A DNA stretch of 32,160 nucleotides, taken from assembly GCA_013361705.1 (NCBI GenBank), contig JABFXN010000345.1:1-32160 (forward strand). Reading direction: 5' to 3'. The first letter of the stretch is position 1, and every line of letters starts with the position of its first letter. Shown in pieces: positions 1-7,453 of the stretch. The stretch comes from Acidobacteriaceae bacterium (GTDB taxonomy: Bacteria; Acidobacteriota; Terriglobia; Terriglobales; Acidobacteriaceae). A model generated the notes under the pieces. The model was not told where the DNA came from and did not search any database. It worked only from the letters and a program-made list of their open reading frames with translations. The position numbers and the translations under genes are program-made.

Positions 1-2664
1 AAATTCTACCGTAATTTTGGCGTCATCCCCCTCACCTACACGCCGAACCAGGATTCCTTCCCCGTATTTGGGGTGCCGGACCCGGGTTCCGCGGGCCATG
101 CCGTTCTTGCCGGTGGGCTCGGGCAGGTCCATTTTCGGGCGGGAGACCTTCTGGCCCCTCTGCGAGAAGAAGCTGGCAATGTTGTCCATGGAGGAGCCGG
201 AACGGCCGCCGCCCCCACTGCTGCCGCCGCCATAGCGTTGCTGCGGACGTCCACGGCTGCCGGACTGGTCTTCGTCCTCGTAAGAGTAATGCCGTTCGCC
301 CTCTTCGTAGGGATCGCGCCGCTGCTGGCCATACCGGCCGCCGCCGCTTGACCACGACGGGGTAGGACGTGGACTGCCGAGGTCTTCCATCAGGCGGGAA
401 GGTATCTCCTCCAGGAAGCGTGAGGGCATACTGGCCTCTGGCATGTCATTGCCGTAGCGGCGACGGTATCGTGCCCGGGTGATGATGAGCGTGTCCATGG
501 CGCGGGTGATACCCACGTAGCAGAGGCGGCGCTCTTCTTCCAGACCGGTGGGGTCTTGCAGGACACGCGAGTGCGGGAAGAGACCCTCTTCCATGCCGCA
601 GAGAAAGACCAGTGGGAATTCGAGGCCCTTGGCCGCATGCAGGGTCATCAGCGTGACCTTGGCGTCGGCCTGGTACTGATCTACGTCGGAGACCAGGGCG
701 GCATGGTCCAGGAAGTCGGCCAGGGTCTCTCCGCGCTCCTGAGCATCCTGGGCGGCATTGGCGAGTTCCTTCAGGTTTTCGATGCGGGAGAAGGCTTCGG
801 GCGTGCCTTCGTCCTCAAGCGCACGGATGTAGCCTGAGCGGTCGTTGAGGAACTTGATCAGCTCAGGAAGCGTCGCCGGATCGCCGGGCGCGCGGAAGCC
901 GTCGACCCGGGTGCTGGTCTCAAGCTTTTCCGTCGAGGCATCTTCCTTGGAAGCATCAGCTTTGGACGCAGGAGAGGACTTCTCCACCACCGGAGCGAAG
1001 GGATTGAACGAAACGTCTTCGGTGCCGTGCGCATTTTCCGGGGCGATGGAAGATTGTTCCTCCGTCGGGCCGAAGTCGAAGTTGAAGTTGAAATTGAAAC
1101 TAGTGTCGAAGGAGGCATCGGCTTCTTCGTTTTCGACCTCTGCCTCTGCTTCTGCGAAGGAAAACGATACGTCTTCGTCTGTTGCGGCCGTGTCTTCGGC
1201 GAGCTTCTCTGCAAAGCCAGGACCAAGCATGGCACGCGCATCTTCGATCAGACGCTTGAAGCCTTCGAGCGCGGTGAGGGCGCGTTGTGGCAACAAACGT
1301 TGTTTGATGGCCTGGCCAATGGCGTCCCATGTGGACATGCCAGTCTCGAGTGCCAGGCGTTCGAGCGTCTCCATCGTAGTCTTGCCGATGCCACGTGCGG
1401 GCGCGTTGATGACGCGTGCCAGGCCGACGGAATCATGCGGATTCTGGACCAGCTTCAGGTAGCTGATCATGTCCTTGATCTCGGAGCGTTCGTAGAACGA
1501 GAAGCCGCCAACCATCGTGTACTTAATCTGATAACGGCGTAGCGCCTCTTCTACCAGACGCGACTGCGAGTTGGTGCGGTAGAGGATGGCGCAGCGCGCT
1601 TCTCCTTCCCCTTCGGAAGCAGTCCTTAGATAACTTTTCAGGCGATCGGCGATGAAAAGAGCTTCGTTTTCTCCGTCGGGAGCTTCGTAGTAGCCGATCA
1701 GCGATCCGCCATCGCGCGTGGTGAAGAGATTCTTGCCTTTGCGCTGCGTGTTGTTGGAAACGACCGCGCCTGCGGCTTCAAGAATGACCTGGGTGGAACG
1801 GTAGTTCTGTTCCAGTCGGATGGTCTGCACCTCGGGAAAGTCTTTTTCGAACTCGAGGATGTTGCGGATGTCGGCGCCACGCCAGCTATAGATCGACTGA
1901 TCTTCATCGCCGACGACGCAGACGTTGTGATGATCACCGGCGAGCATCTTCATCAGCTCGTACTGCGGACGATTGGTGTCCTGGTACTCGTCGATAAGGA
2001 TGTAGCGATAGCGACGGTTGTAGCGCTCGCGTGTTTCTGAGGAGGACTTGAACAGCCGCACGGTCTCGAGCAGAAGATCGTCGAAGTCCAGCGCGTTGGC
2101 TTTGGCCAGCTCCTGTTTATAGATCTTGAAGATGTGCGCGATCCGCTCTTCCAGGGGATTGGTGGAGTTGAGGAAGTACTCCTGCGGATCGATCATGTGA
2201 TTCTTCGCCCACGAGATGCGCCCGAGAGCAACACGCGGCTTCAACTGCTTGTCATCGATACCCAGGCGCTTCAGCGCCTGCTTGACGACGGCCTGCTGAT
2301 CGGTTTCGTCATAGATGGCGAAGGTCTTGGTGAGACCGACGTTATTCACACGCAGCGCTTCGATATCGCGACGCAGTGTGCGCACACAGAACGAGTGAAA
2401 TGTGGAGATCGAGGGCTTGGAGAGCGATCCGTGACCCAGCAGTGCGAGGACGCGCTCCTCCATCTCCTTCGCGGCCTTGTTGGTAAAGGTCACGGCGAGG
2501 ATGGAATCCGGAGAGACACCCCGTTGATCAATCAGGTACGCGATGCGGTGCGTGATGACGCGGGTCTTACCGGAACCGGCGCCGGCAAGCAGCAACACAG
2601 GACCATCGACGGTCTCTACACCGGCTCTTTGCTGCGGATTCAATTTGTCGAGAAGATGCTGCAA
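1..2664 (-). CDS. pcrA: PcrA/UvrD-type superfamily 1A DNA helicase (3' end beyond the window)
   Basis: This is an ATP-dependent 3'-5' DNA helicase of the UvrD/PcrA family, used in excision repair and in removing stalled RNA polymerase. All 888 visible codons are open. Motifs appear in order: Q-motif LNPQQ (residues 8-12), Walker A AGAGSGKT (27-34), Walker B LIDEYQDT (about 225), GDEDQSIYSWRGA (about 250), LEQNYRS (about 285), TLHAAKGLEFP (about 670) and CYVGITRA (about 717). The last 30 visible residues (GTRVRHPKYGEGIL onward) match the C-terminal Tudor-like domain of PcrA, so only a short tail is missing. The frame has an upstream stop. The only plausible start before LNPQQ is the TTG at 2664, with AGGAG about 13 nt upstream. 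Two features are odd. A roughly 117-residue acidic Ser/Phe-rich insertion lies at about 480-597, inside the region corresponding to subdomain 2B. A Gly/Arg/Ser-rich linker lies at about 775-825. The helicase identity is secure; the pcrA-versus-uvrD name rests on the C-terminal domain. Confidence 0.95.
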   Translation of the reverse strand, partial: MQHLLDKLNPQQRAGVETVDGPVLLLAGAGSGKTRVITHRIAYLIDQRGVSPDSILAVTFTNKAAKEMEERVLALLGHGSLSKPSISTFHSFCVRTLRRDIEALRVNNVGLTKTFAIYDETDQQAVVKQALKRLGIDDKQLKPRVALGRISWAKNHMIDPQEYFLNSTNPLEERIAHIFKIYKQELAKANALDFDDLLLETVRLFKSSSETRERYNRRYRYILIDEYQDTNRPQYELMKMLAGDHHNVCVVGDEDQSIYSWRGADIRNILEFEKDFPEVQTIRLEQNYRSTQVILEAAGAVVSNNTQRKGKNLFTTRDGGSLIGYYEAPDGENEALFIADRLKSYLRTASEGEGEARCAILYRTNSQSRLVEEALRRYQIKYTMVGGFSFYERSEIKDMISYLKLVQNPHDSVGLARVINAPARGIGKTTMETLERLALETGMSTWDAIGQAIKQRLLPQRALTALEGFKRLIEDARAMLGPGFAEKLAEDTAATDEDVSFSFAEAEAEVENEEADASFDTSFNFNFNFDFGPTEEQSSIAPENAHGTEDVSFNPFAPVVEKSSPASKADASKEDASTEKLETSTRVDGFRAPGDPATLPELIKFLNDRSGYIRALEDEGTPEAFSRIENLKELANAAQDAQERGETLADFLDHAALVSDVDQYQADAKVTLMTLHAAKGLEFPLVFLCGMEEGLFPHSRVLQDPTGLEEERRLCYVGITRAMDTLIITRARYRRRYGNDMPEASMPSRFLEEIPSRLMEDLGSPRPTPSWSSGGGRYGQQRRDPYEEGERHYSYEDEDQSGSRGRPQQRYGGGSSGGGGRSGSSMDNIASFFSQRGQKVSRPKMDLPEPTGKNGMARGTRVRHPKYGEGILVRRVGEGDDAKITVEF

Positions 2665-2767
2665 GACGAGAAAACTACTCCTGCATCAAGTTTACCGCCG
2701 CAGCGCACAAGAGCATATAAGACAGCCGCGGCATGTGGAGGTTAGCAAGGAAAGTGCAGAAAATTAC

Positions 2768-2783
2768 TCGAAATTAATTTCGA
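2768..2783. promoter_or_regulatory. 16-bp perfect palindrome in a divergent intergenic region
   Basis: TCGAAATTAATTTCGA is a perfect AT-rich palindrome lying between the helicase start (2664, minus) and the small secreted protein gene (2895, plus). Its position and symmetry would suit a dimeric repressor site or part of a promoter. No regulator is encoded nearby and no second copy was noticed, so the role is a guess. Confidence 0.3.
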
Positions 2784-2894
2784 AAAAAGTTGGAACAAAG
2801 TGGGAACGGGCCGCGTAATGCCTCCTGCGTGACGAAATCACCTGAACCTAGGCCAGATGAGATTCGATCAGCCACCGCAAAGGAGAGAACTCAC

Positions 2895-3248
2895 ATGAAC
2901 CGTCAGACTGTTACGCGCGCCGCATTCGCAATCGCCTTCACCGCCATGACTTTGGCCCCTACCGCGCACGCCGCATCGTTCTTCAAGAAAGGCACCCCGG
3001 ATACACAGACCTCCATGAAGAAGGCCGGCAAGACCATCAAGTTCACCGTTCGTAACGATTCCAATGAGGCACGCGAGCTTCGTGTGGGCGATGACGTTGT
3101 GACGATCGCCGCAAAGAGCAGCAAGCAGCTCGAAGCCGCTGACGGTACCCGCGTTTACAGCAACACTGCCACCGACAAGGTCGCCGCCGGCACCCTGATG
3201 GTGCAGCTCTCCAAGGATATGAACAACGCTACCCTGGCGTTGAACTAA
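2895..3248 (+). CDS. small secreted protein of unknown function
   Basis: A 117-residue protein that I cannot assign to a family. It begins with a clear Sec signal peptide: basic MNRQTVTR, a hydrophobic stretch to about residue 20, then the likely cleavage site AHA-AS near residue 24. The mature part is about 93 residues, basic, Lys/Thr/Ala-rich, without cysteines. It looks like a small beta-rich domain (KFTVRNDSNEARELRVGDD, then a VTIAAKSSKQLEA stretch), reminiscent of periplasmic Ig-like or cupredoxin-like folds but without metal ligands. The ATG at 2895 is chosen because AGGAGAG sits 8 nt upstream at 2881-2887 and the signal peptide starts there; the frame stays open further upstream but without signal-like sequence. 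It stands alone, divergent from the helicase and 65 bp before the LOG gene. Confidence 0.8.
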   Translation: MNRQTVTRAAFAIAFTAMTLAPTAHAASFFKKGTPDTQTSMKKAGKTIKFTVRNDSNEARELRVGDDVVTIAAKSSKQLEAADGTRVYSNTATDKVAAGTLMVQLSKDMNNATLALN

Positions 3249-3313
3249 GATTCACAATTCTCAATCCGCTCCCCTACTGGATGGCTGGCGGTGAAGGCGT
3301 ACTCTAATGGAGT

Positions 3314-3877
3314 ATGTCTTCGCCGGCAGCCATCTCGCCTTCCCGCAATATCTGTGTCTTTTGTGCCTCTGCCAATGGAGCTCGGCCCGAATACCGCGCC
3401 GATGCAGAGGATCTGGGACGACAGCTTGCCCTGCAGAATATCGGCCTGATCTATGGCGGCGCTCGTGTTGGCCTGATGGGGGCAGTTGCTGATGCCACGT
3501 TGGCTGCAGGCGGACGTGTGACTGGTGTTATCCCGCATGTACTGGTCGATATGGAAGTAGCGCATCACGAGATCACTGAGCTTCATATCGTGAAGACGAT
3601 GCACGACCGCAAAGCCCTGATGGGAGAGAAGGCAGATGCGTTTCTGATTCTTCCTGGTGGCTTCGGCACGCTGGAAGAACTCTTCGAGGTGCTGGCCTGG
3701 TCGACCCTGAAACTTCATTCCAAACCGATTGTGCTGTTGAATACGGAGAAGTTCTGGGATGGCATGCTTGCTTTTCTGGACTACTGTATTGCGGAAGGCG
3801 TGTTGACACAGCCGAGACGAGAGCTGCTGCTGGTGGCCGACACGGTGGATGAAGCGATCCGGCTTTGTCTCGGATAG
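3314..3877 (+). CDS. LOG-family cytokinin riboside 5'-monophosphate phosphoribohydrolase
   Basis: A 187-residue cytosolic protein of the LOG (TIGR00730) family. These enzymes hydrolyse the N-glycosidic bond of nucleoside 5'-monophosphates, releasing a free base and ribose 5-phosphate. In bacteria the natural substrate is often simply AMP or another nucleotide rather than a cytokinin. The sequence shows the family pattern: NICVFCAS at the N-terminus, the nucleotide loop YGGARVGLMG (about 48-57), the conserved MHDRKALM segment (about 96-103) and the signature PGGFGTLEE (114-122) with its catalytic Glu. Length is normal. The start at 3314 has only a weak ribosome site (GGAG lies almost against the ATG), so translation may begin a little differently. 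An Old Yellow Enzyme gene follows after 67 bp on the same strand. Older annotations call such proteins lysine decarboxylase, which is incorrect. Confidence 0.92.
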   Translation: MSSPAAISPSRNICVFCASANGARPEYRADAEDLGRQLALQNIGLIYGGARVGLMGAVADATLAAGGRVTGVIPHVLVDMEVAHHEITELHIVKTMHDRKALMGEKADAFLILPGGFGTLEELFEVLAWSTLKLHSKPIVLLNTEKFWDGMLAFLDYCIAEGVLTQPRRELLLVADTVDEAIRLCLG

Positions 3878-3944
3878 GGCGCTTCGTGCCAGGCAGCCCG
3901 ATCTGTTGAATCTTTCACGTTCATCGAACCATCCAAGCGTAGGT

Positions 3945-5003
3945 ATGCCTACTCTGTTTGATCCCATTCGCGTCGGTGATCTCGATCTTCCCAACCGTAT
4001 CTTCATGTCGCCGCTGACGCGGCTGCGCGGCACGCCAGACCATGTGCCCACACCGATTCAGGCGGAGTATTACCGTCAGCGGGCAAGCGCCGGGCTGATC
4101 ATCAGTGAAGGAACTCCCGTGGCTCCCTTGGGTGTTGGCTATCCGCAGGTCCCCGGGATCTGGAGTGATGAGCAGGTTGAAGCGTGGAAGCCGATTACGC
4201 AGGCGGTGCATGAGGCCGGCGGCCGCATCTTCGCGCAGATCTGGCATGTTGGCCGCATCTCGCATTCGAAGCTGCTCAATGGTCAATTGCCGGTAGCGCC
4301 GAGCGCGATCGCCGTGCAGGGAACGGTAAATGTCCTGCGGCCGCAGGTTTCGTTCGAGACGCCGCGAGCGTTGACGGTTCCAGAGATCAAAGAGATCGTG
4401 GAGCAGTTTCGTCGCGGAGCACAGAATGCGCAGCGCGCCGGCTTCGATGGTGTGGAGCTGCATGGAGCGAATGGATATCTACTCGACCAGTTCCTCCAGG
4501 ATGGCGCCAATCATCGGGATGATGAGTACGGCGGCAGCCTGGAGAATCGCGCACGGCTGATGCTGGAGTGTGCGGATGCTGCAATCAGTGTGTGGGGACC
4601 CGATCGGGTTGGTATGCATCTGGCTCCCCGTCCTGGAGCGCATGGCATTCAGGATTCAAACCCGGCTGCGACGTTCGGATATGTTGTGACGGAATTGGGT
4701 AAGCGGAAGATTGCTTTCATCTGTGCCCGCGAACGTGTTGCGGAAGACAGCCTGGGGCCTGAGCTGAAGAAGAAGTTTGGCGGCGTCTATGTGGCGAATG
4801 AAGCATTCACCTTCGAGCAGGCGGGTAATGCGTTGAATGATGGTTGGGCCGATGCAGTGGCGTTCGGGAAGTTGTTCATCGCCAATCCCGATCTGCCGCG
4901 GCGGTTTGCCGAAGGGTTGACGTTGAATCAGCCGAATCCGGAAACGTTCTATACGCATAATCCGGAAGGCTATGTGGATTACCCCACGCTGCCGGAAGAT
5001 TGA
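3945..5003 (+). CDS. Old Yellow Enzyme family alkene reductase (NemA-like)
   Basis: A 352-residue FMN-dependent, NAD(P)H-using flavin oxidoreductase that reduces activated C=C bonds in unsaturated carbonyls, or nitro compounds, in the cytosol. The TIM-barrel starts with LFDPIRVGDLDLPNRIFMSP. The substrate-binding pair H173 and N176 and the proton-donor Tyr178 lie in ELHGANGYLLDQF, spaced as in yeast OYE1 (H191/N194/Y196). FMN/phosphate-binding motifs include DEYGGSLENR (about 190) and the C-terminal VAFGKLFIANPDLPRR; the protein ends EGYVDYPTL as NemA proteins do. I chose the ATG at 3945 (MPTLFDPI) because it matches the family N-terminus; upstream codons would overlap the LOG gene and are unlike the family. 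The Shine-Dalgarno is weak (TAGGT). A terminator hairpin follows. The physiological substrate cannot be told from sequence. Confidence 0.94.
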   Translation: MPTLFDPIRVGDLDLPNRIFMSPLTRLRGTPDHVPTPIQAEYYRQRASAGLIISEGTPVAPLGVGYPQVPGIWSDEQVEAWKPITQAVHEAGGRIFAQIWHVGRISHSKLLNGQLPVAPSAIAVQGTVNVLRPQVSFETPRALTVPEIKEIVEQFRRGAQNAQRAGFDGVELHGANGYLLDQFLQDGANHRDDEYGGSLENRARLMLECADAAISVWGPDRVGMHLAPRPGAHGIQDSNPAATFGYVVTELGKRKIAFICARERVAEDSLGPELKKKFGGVYVANEAFTFEQAGNALNDGWADAVAFGKLFIANPDLPRRFAEGLTLNQPNPETFYTHNPEGYVDYPTLPED

Positions 5004-5024
5004 GGATGAGGAGAGGGTGGGACA

Positions 5025-5057
5025 AAGAAGTCGGGCTTATACCTGACCTTCTTTTTT
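5025..5057 (+). terminator. intrinsic terminator after the Old Yellow Enzyme gene
   Basis: AAGAAG-TCGGG pairs with CCTGA-CCTTCTT across a short loop, with one bulge and one G-T pair, and runs directly into TTTTTT. It begins 22 bp after the stop codon. The T-run merges into the adjacent dispersed repeat. Confidence 0.65.
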
Positions 5058-5165
5058 GTTTGTCATCCCGAAGGGATCTGCTTTTCGACTAAACCTAAAT
5101 CCCTGTTCAAAGGTGGAGTAGAAAAGCAGATTCCTCCGCTTGCGCTACGGAATGACAAACAAAAA
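5052..5165. repeat. palindromic dispersed repeat, family A, copy 1
   Basis: The outer ends are TTTGTTTGTCATCCCG on the left and CGGAATGACAAACAAA on the right, forming an inverted repeat. An inner inverted pair is GATCTGCTTTTC / GAAAAGCAGATTC. A closely similar copy is at 17055-17169 and a right-half fragment at 15562-15613. No coding potential was seen. It lies between the converging Old Yellow Enzyme and YbjQ genes, and a folded transcript could act as a two-way terminator or a 3'-end protector. Confidence 0.8.
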
Positions 5166-5195
5166 TGGTTACTCACCTAATCTGTCGATAGATTC

Positions 5196-5531
5196 CTAAA
5201 TCTTCTCCACAACCACGGCGGTGCCATAGGCAAGCACTTCGGTAACGCCCTGCATGATTTCAGTGGCATCGTACTTGGCTGCAATGACGGCGTTCGCTCC
5301 GCTTTGCTCGGCGTGCAGCAGCATCATCTGGAAGGCGTCGTTGCGTGTCTTCTCGCAGAGATCACTGAGGATGGTGATGTTGCCACCGATCAGAGTCTGC
5401 AGACCGGCTCCGATAGAACCGAAGATCGAGCGCGAGCGTACCAGAATGCCGCGCACGACACCTACATTACGTACGATGCGATAACCAGGCAGCTCAAACG
5501 CGGTGGTGACCATAGACGGATCGATAGGCAT
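5196..5531 (-). CDS. YbjQ/UPF0145 family protein
   Basis: A 111-residue cytosolic protein of the YbjQ (UPF0145, formerly DUF74 'heavy-metal-binding') family, which forms small pentameric rings of unknown function. Family features seen are the N-terminal [21 protein letters not shown], the central [20 protein letters not shown], the SLM-like segment [18 protein letters not shown], then [15 protein letters not shown] and a C-terminal beta strand [12 protein letters not shown]. The start at 5531 is supported by AAGGAG about 6 nt upstream; the frame is open 17 codons further upstream without a ribosome site. It lies 75 bp downstream of trpD on the same strand and could be co-transcribed. The name gives no secure biochemical role. 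Confidence 0.9.
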   Translation of the reverse strand: MPIDPSMVTTAFELPGYRIVRNVGVVRGILVRSRSIFGSIGAGLQTLIGGNITILSDLCEKTRNDAFQMMLLHAEQSGANAVIAAKYDATEIMQGVTEVLAYGTAVVVEKI

Positions 5532-5606
5532 GGAATTCTCCTTGCGGGGAATTGTACGAGGAGAGGGTTTACGGAGTTCCATTTCCCTCGTAAACAGCCA
5601 GTTTCT

Positions 5607-6617
5607 CTAGCTGCGAAGCTTTTCCAGCAGAGCGGTCACTGCGCCACAGTCGATGGTTGATTGTGCCAGCGCGACACCCTCTTTCAGCGTCTTTGCTTTG
5701 CCGGCGACGACAAGCACGGCGGCGGCATTCAACACCACGATATCCCGGCGTGGACCTTGTTCCCCCGCAAAGATAGCAGTGAGGATGGCTGCGTTCTCCG
5801 TTGCATCGCCGCCACGGATCTCGGAGATCGGAGCGCTCTTTAGGCCGAGATCTTCCGGCTTTATCGTCATCAGCGAGACAACGCGTCCCTTCACTTCGGC
5901 GATCTGCGTGGCGCCTTCGAGCGTGATCTCGTCCAGGCCATTTCCATGCACGATAAACGCGTGCCGCGTGTTGAGCATGGCCATGGCTTCGGCGACGACC
6001 GGCACCAGATGCGGAGCATAGACGCCCATCACCTGGGATGGGGCTCCCGCGGGGTTTGCCATCGGGCCAAGGATATTGAAGACGGTACGGACGCCGAGAG
6101 CGCGGCGTACCGGCATAACGGCCTTCATCCCGGGATGCAGTTCAGGCGCGTGAAGAAAAAGAAAGCCATCCCGACGCAGGATCTCGGCGCCGGTCTCTGG
6201 AGACTGCGAGATGGGAATTCCGAGCGCTTCCAACACGTCAGCCGAGCCGCACATGGAAGTGACGGAGCGGTTGCCATGCTTGGCGACTCGGGCTCCGGCG
6301 GCGGTTGCGACCAGGGCCGCGGCGGTAGAGATATTGAAGGTGCCGCTCAGGTCTCCTCCGCTGCCGCAGGTGTCGACCAGCATCTCTCGTTCGCCGGCAT
6401 TCAGAGGAAGTTGCAGGGCGGCCAAACGCATGGCTTCGGCAAAACCTGCGATCTCGGCGGCGGTCTCGCCGCGGGTAGCCAGGGCGGTGAGCAGGCCCGC
6501 GAGCGTGATTTCGGTAAAGTCGCCGGCGAGAATCTCGGCCATCAGGGCACGGGACTCCTCACGCGTGAGCACGGCTTTCTGTTCGACGATGCGCTTGAGA
6601 GTGAGTGAGAGACCCAT
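5607..6617 (-). CDS. trpD: anthranilate phosphoribosyltransferase
   Basis: TrpD transfers the phosphoribosyl group of PRPP to anthranilate, the second committed step of tryptophan synthesis, in the cytosol. The 336-residue length is typical. An N-terminal helical domain (residues 1-75, with the LTREESRALMAEILAGD segment) precedes the PRPP-binding domain. This carries CGSGGDLSGTFNIST (glycine-rich loop, about 85-100), KHGNRSVTSMCGSADVLEALG (about 112-132) and the magnesium-binding DE in NGLDEITLEG (about 230). The loop has GSGGD where many enzymes have GTGGD, a conservative change. No other trp gene is next to it, so this is a detached trpD. The ATG at 6617 has only a poor ribosome site, but the N-terminus matches the family. 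Confidence 0.95.
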   Translation of the reverse strand: MGLSLTLKRIVEQKAVLTREESRALMAEILAGDFTEITLAGLLTALATRGETAAEIAGFAEAMRLAALQLPLNAGEREMLVDTCGSGGDLSGTFNISTAAALVATAAGARVAKHGNRSVTSMCGSADVLEALGIPISQSPETGAEILRRDGFLFLHAPELHPGMKAVMPVRRALGVRTVFNILGPMANPAGAPSQVMGVYAPHLVPVVAEAMAMLNTRHAFIVHGNGLDEITLEGATQIAEVKGRVVSLMTIKPEDLGLKSAPISEIRGGDATENAAILTAIFAGEQGPRRDIVVLNAAAVLVVAGKAKTLKEGVALAQSTIDCGAVTALLEKLRS

Positions 6618-6660
6618 ATCCGTTTTTTGAGGGTAGCATTTAGATGCGAATTAGCCGGGA

Positions 6661-7356
6661 ATGTCATCTAATGTCCGTATGCGCTGGATGGCACTCGTGG
6701 CACTGTTCGTGACGCTCACCGCGGCTGCGCAGGACCCGCAGCGGACGGCGAAGTCTGGCGATGACAACAATAGAATCCGCAGCGTCCCGACGAACGACAA
6801 CTATTCGGTTCCAATCGACTCAATCGATTACGACAACCCTATGGGACATCCGGAGAACCGTCCGGCCGCGCCGATCTGTGACCCGGAACAGATTGAGGTA
6901 AAGATAGGCACGGACAACGCTTCCAACGGCCAGCACGGCATTCCTGTCAGCTTCCATAACGGCAGCAATCTGACTTGTTCCTTTTCATCTGTAATGGTGA
7001 TGCAGCTCGAGAACAGCTCCGTCGTCCAGGAGCGGGTGCGGCAGGGAACTACATGGGTAATGAAGACGGTCACGCGGTACCGACCGGTGCCGATCACTAC
7101 TTGTCAGAACTGCGGTGGATTCCATTTCAACTCCAGCATTGGGCAGGAGATGGTTGTCGAGCCCGACGCCGTGGTCTATGCGATTATCGGCTTCAGTTCG
7201 CTCAATTCCGCTCCTTGTGCCGATCCGGACACGTTCAGTTGGCTAACGCGTCCAGGCAGCCAAATGCAGCATGTTCCTCTCTCACTGCATGTCTGTGCGC
7301 CGCTACGATTCTCCGGAATTATTAAAAGTTTGCCCGATGGCTTCCTGATACCGTAG
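6661..7356 (+). CDS. exported cysteine-containing protein of unknown function
   Basis: A 231-residue protein that I do not recognise. The first 25 residues form a Sec signal peptide (MRWMALVALFVTLTAAAQ, cleavage probably after AAA). The mature protein is polar and Asn/Asp/Pro-rich at its start, then resembles a single beta-sandwich domain. It has six cysteines, including a CQNCGG motif near residue 155, which would suit disulphides in the periplasm. The start could be 6661 or the in-frame ATG at 6679; neither has a strong ribosome site, and the second gives a more compact signal peptide. It is divergent from trpD and 97 bp upstream of sucC. A small hairpin follows its stop, so it is probably its own transcription unit. 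Confidence 0.7.
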   Translation: MSSNVRMRWMALVALFVTLTAAAQDPQRTAKSGDDNNRIRSVPTNDNYSVPIDSIDYDNPMGHPENRPAAPICDPEQIEVKIGTDNASNGQHGIPVSFHNGSNLTCSFSSVMVMQLENSSVVQERVRQGTTWVMKTVTRYRPVPITTCQNCGGFHFNSSIGQEMVVEPDAVVYAIIGFSSLNSAPCADPDTFSWLTRPGSQMQHVPLSLHVCAPLRFSGIIKSLPDGFLIP

Positions 7357-7376
7357 GCGCCCCTAATGGTGCGAAC

Positions 7377-7394
7377 ATCGCACGAAAGTGCGAT
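7377..7394 (+). terminator. short hairpin after the exported protein gene
   Basis: ATCGCAC and GTGCGAT pair perfectly around a GAAA tetraloop, 20 bp after the stop at 7356. There is no T-run behind it, so it could be a weak or factor-dependent terminator, or the first part of the sucC leader. Confidence 0.35.
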
Positions 7395-7433
7395 CTCCGG
7401 TTGCGCCTCGTTCTGCGGCTCGACTACGATCAT

Positions 7434-7451
7434 TTGCGGATAGCTCCGCAA
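7434..7451 (+). promoter_or_regulatory. hairpin directly in front of the sucC start codon
   Basis: TTGCGGA-TAGC-TCCGCAA is a perfect 7-bp stem that ends 2 nt before the sucC ATG at 7454. The only purine-rich segment that could serve as ribosome site (GCGGA) is inside its left arm. Folding would therefore interfere with initiation, suggesting translational control, but this is inferred from position alone. Confidence 0.4.
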
Positions 7452-7453
7452 CC

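Noticed and set aside
845-1542. Open frames of about 170-205 codons on the plus strand opposite the helicase
   Set aside because: They are antisense readings of the helicase's low-complexity insertion; they have no ribosome site or family resemblance, and the minus frame carries all helicase motifs.
3245-4051. A 268-codon open frame on the minus strand
   Set aside because: Antisense to the LOG and Old Yellow Enzyme genes, both of which have clear motifs.
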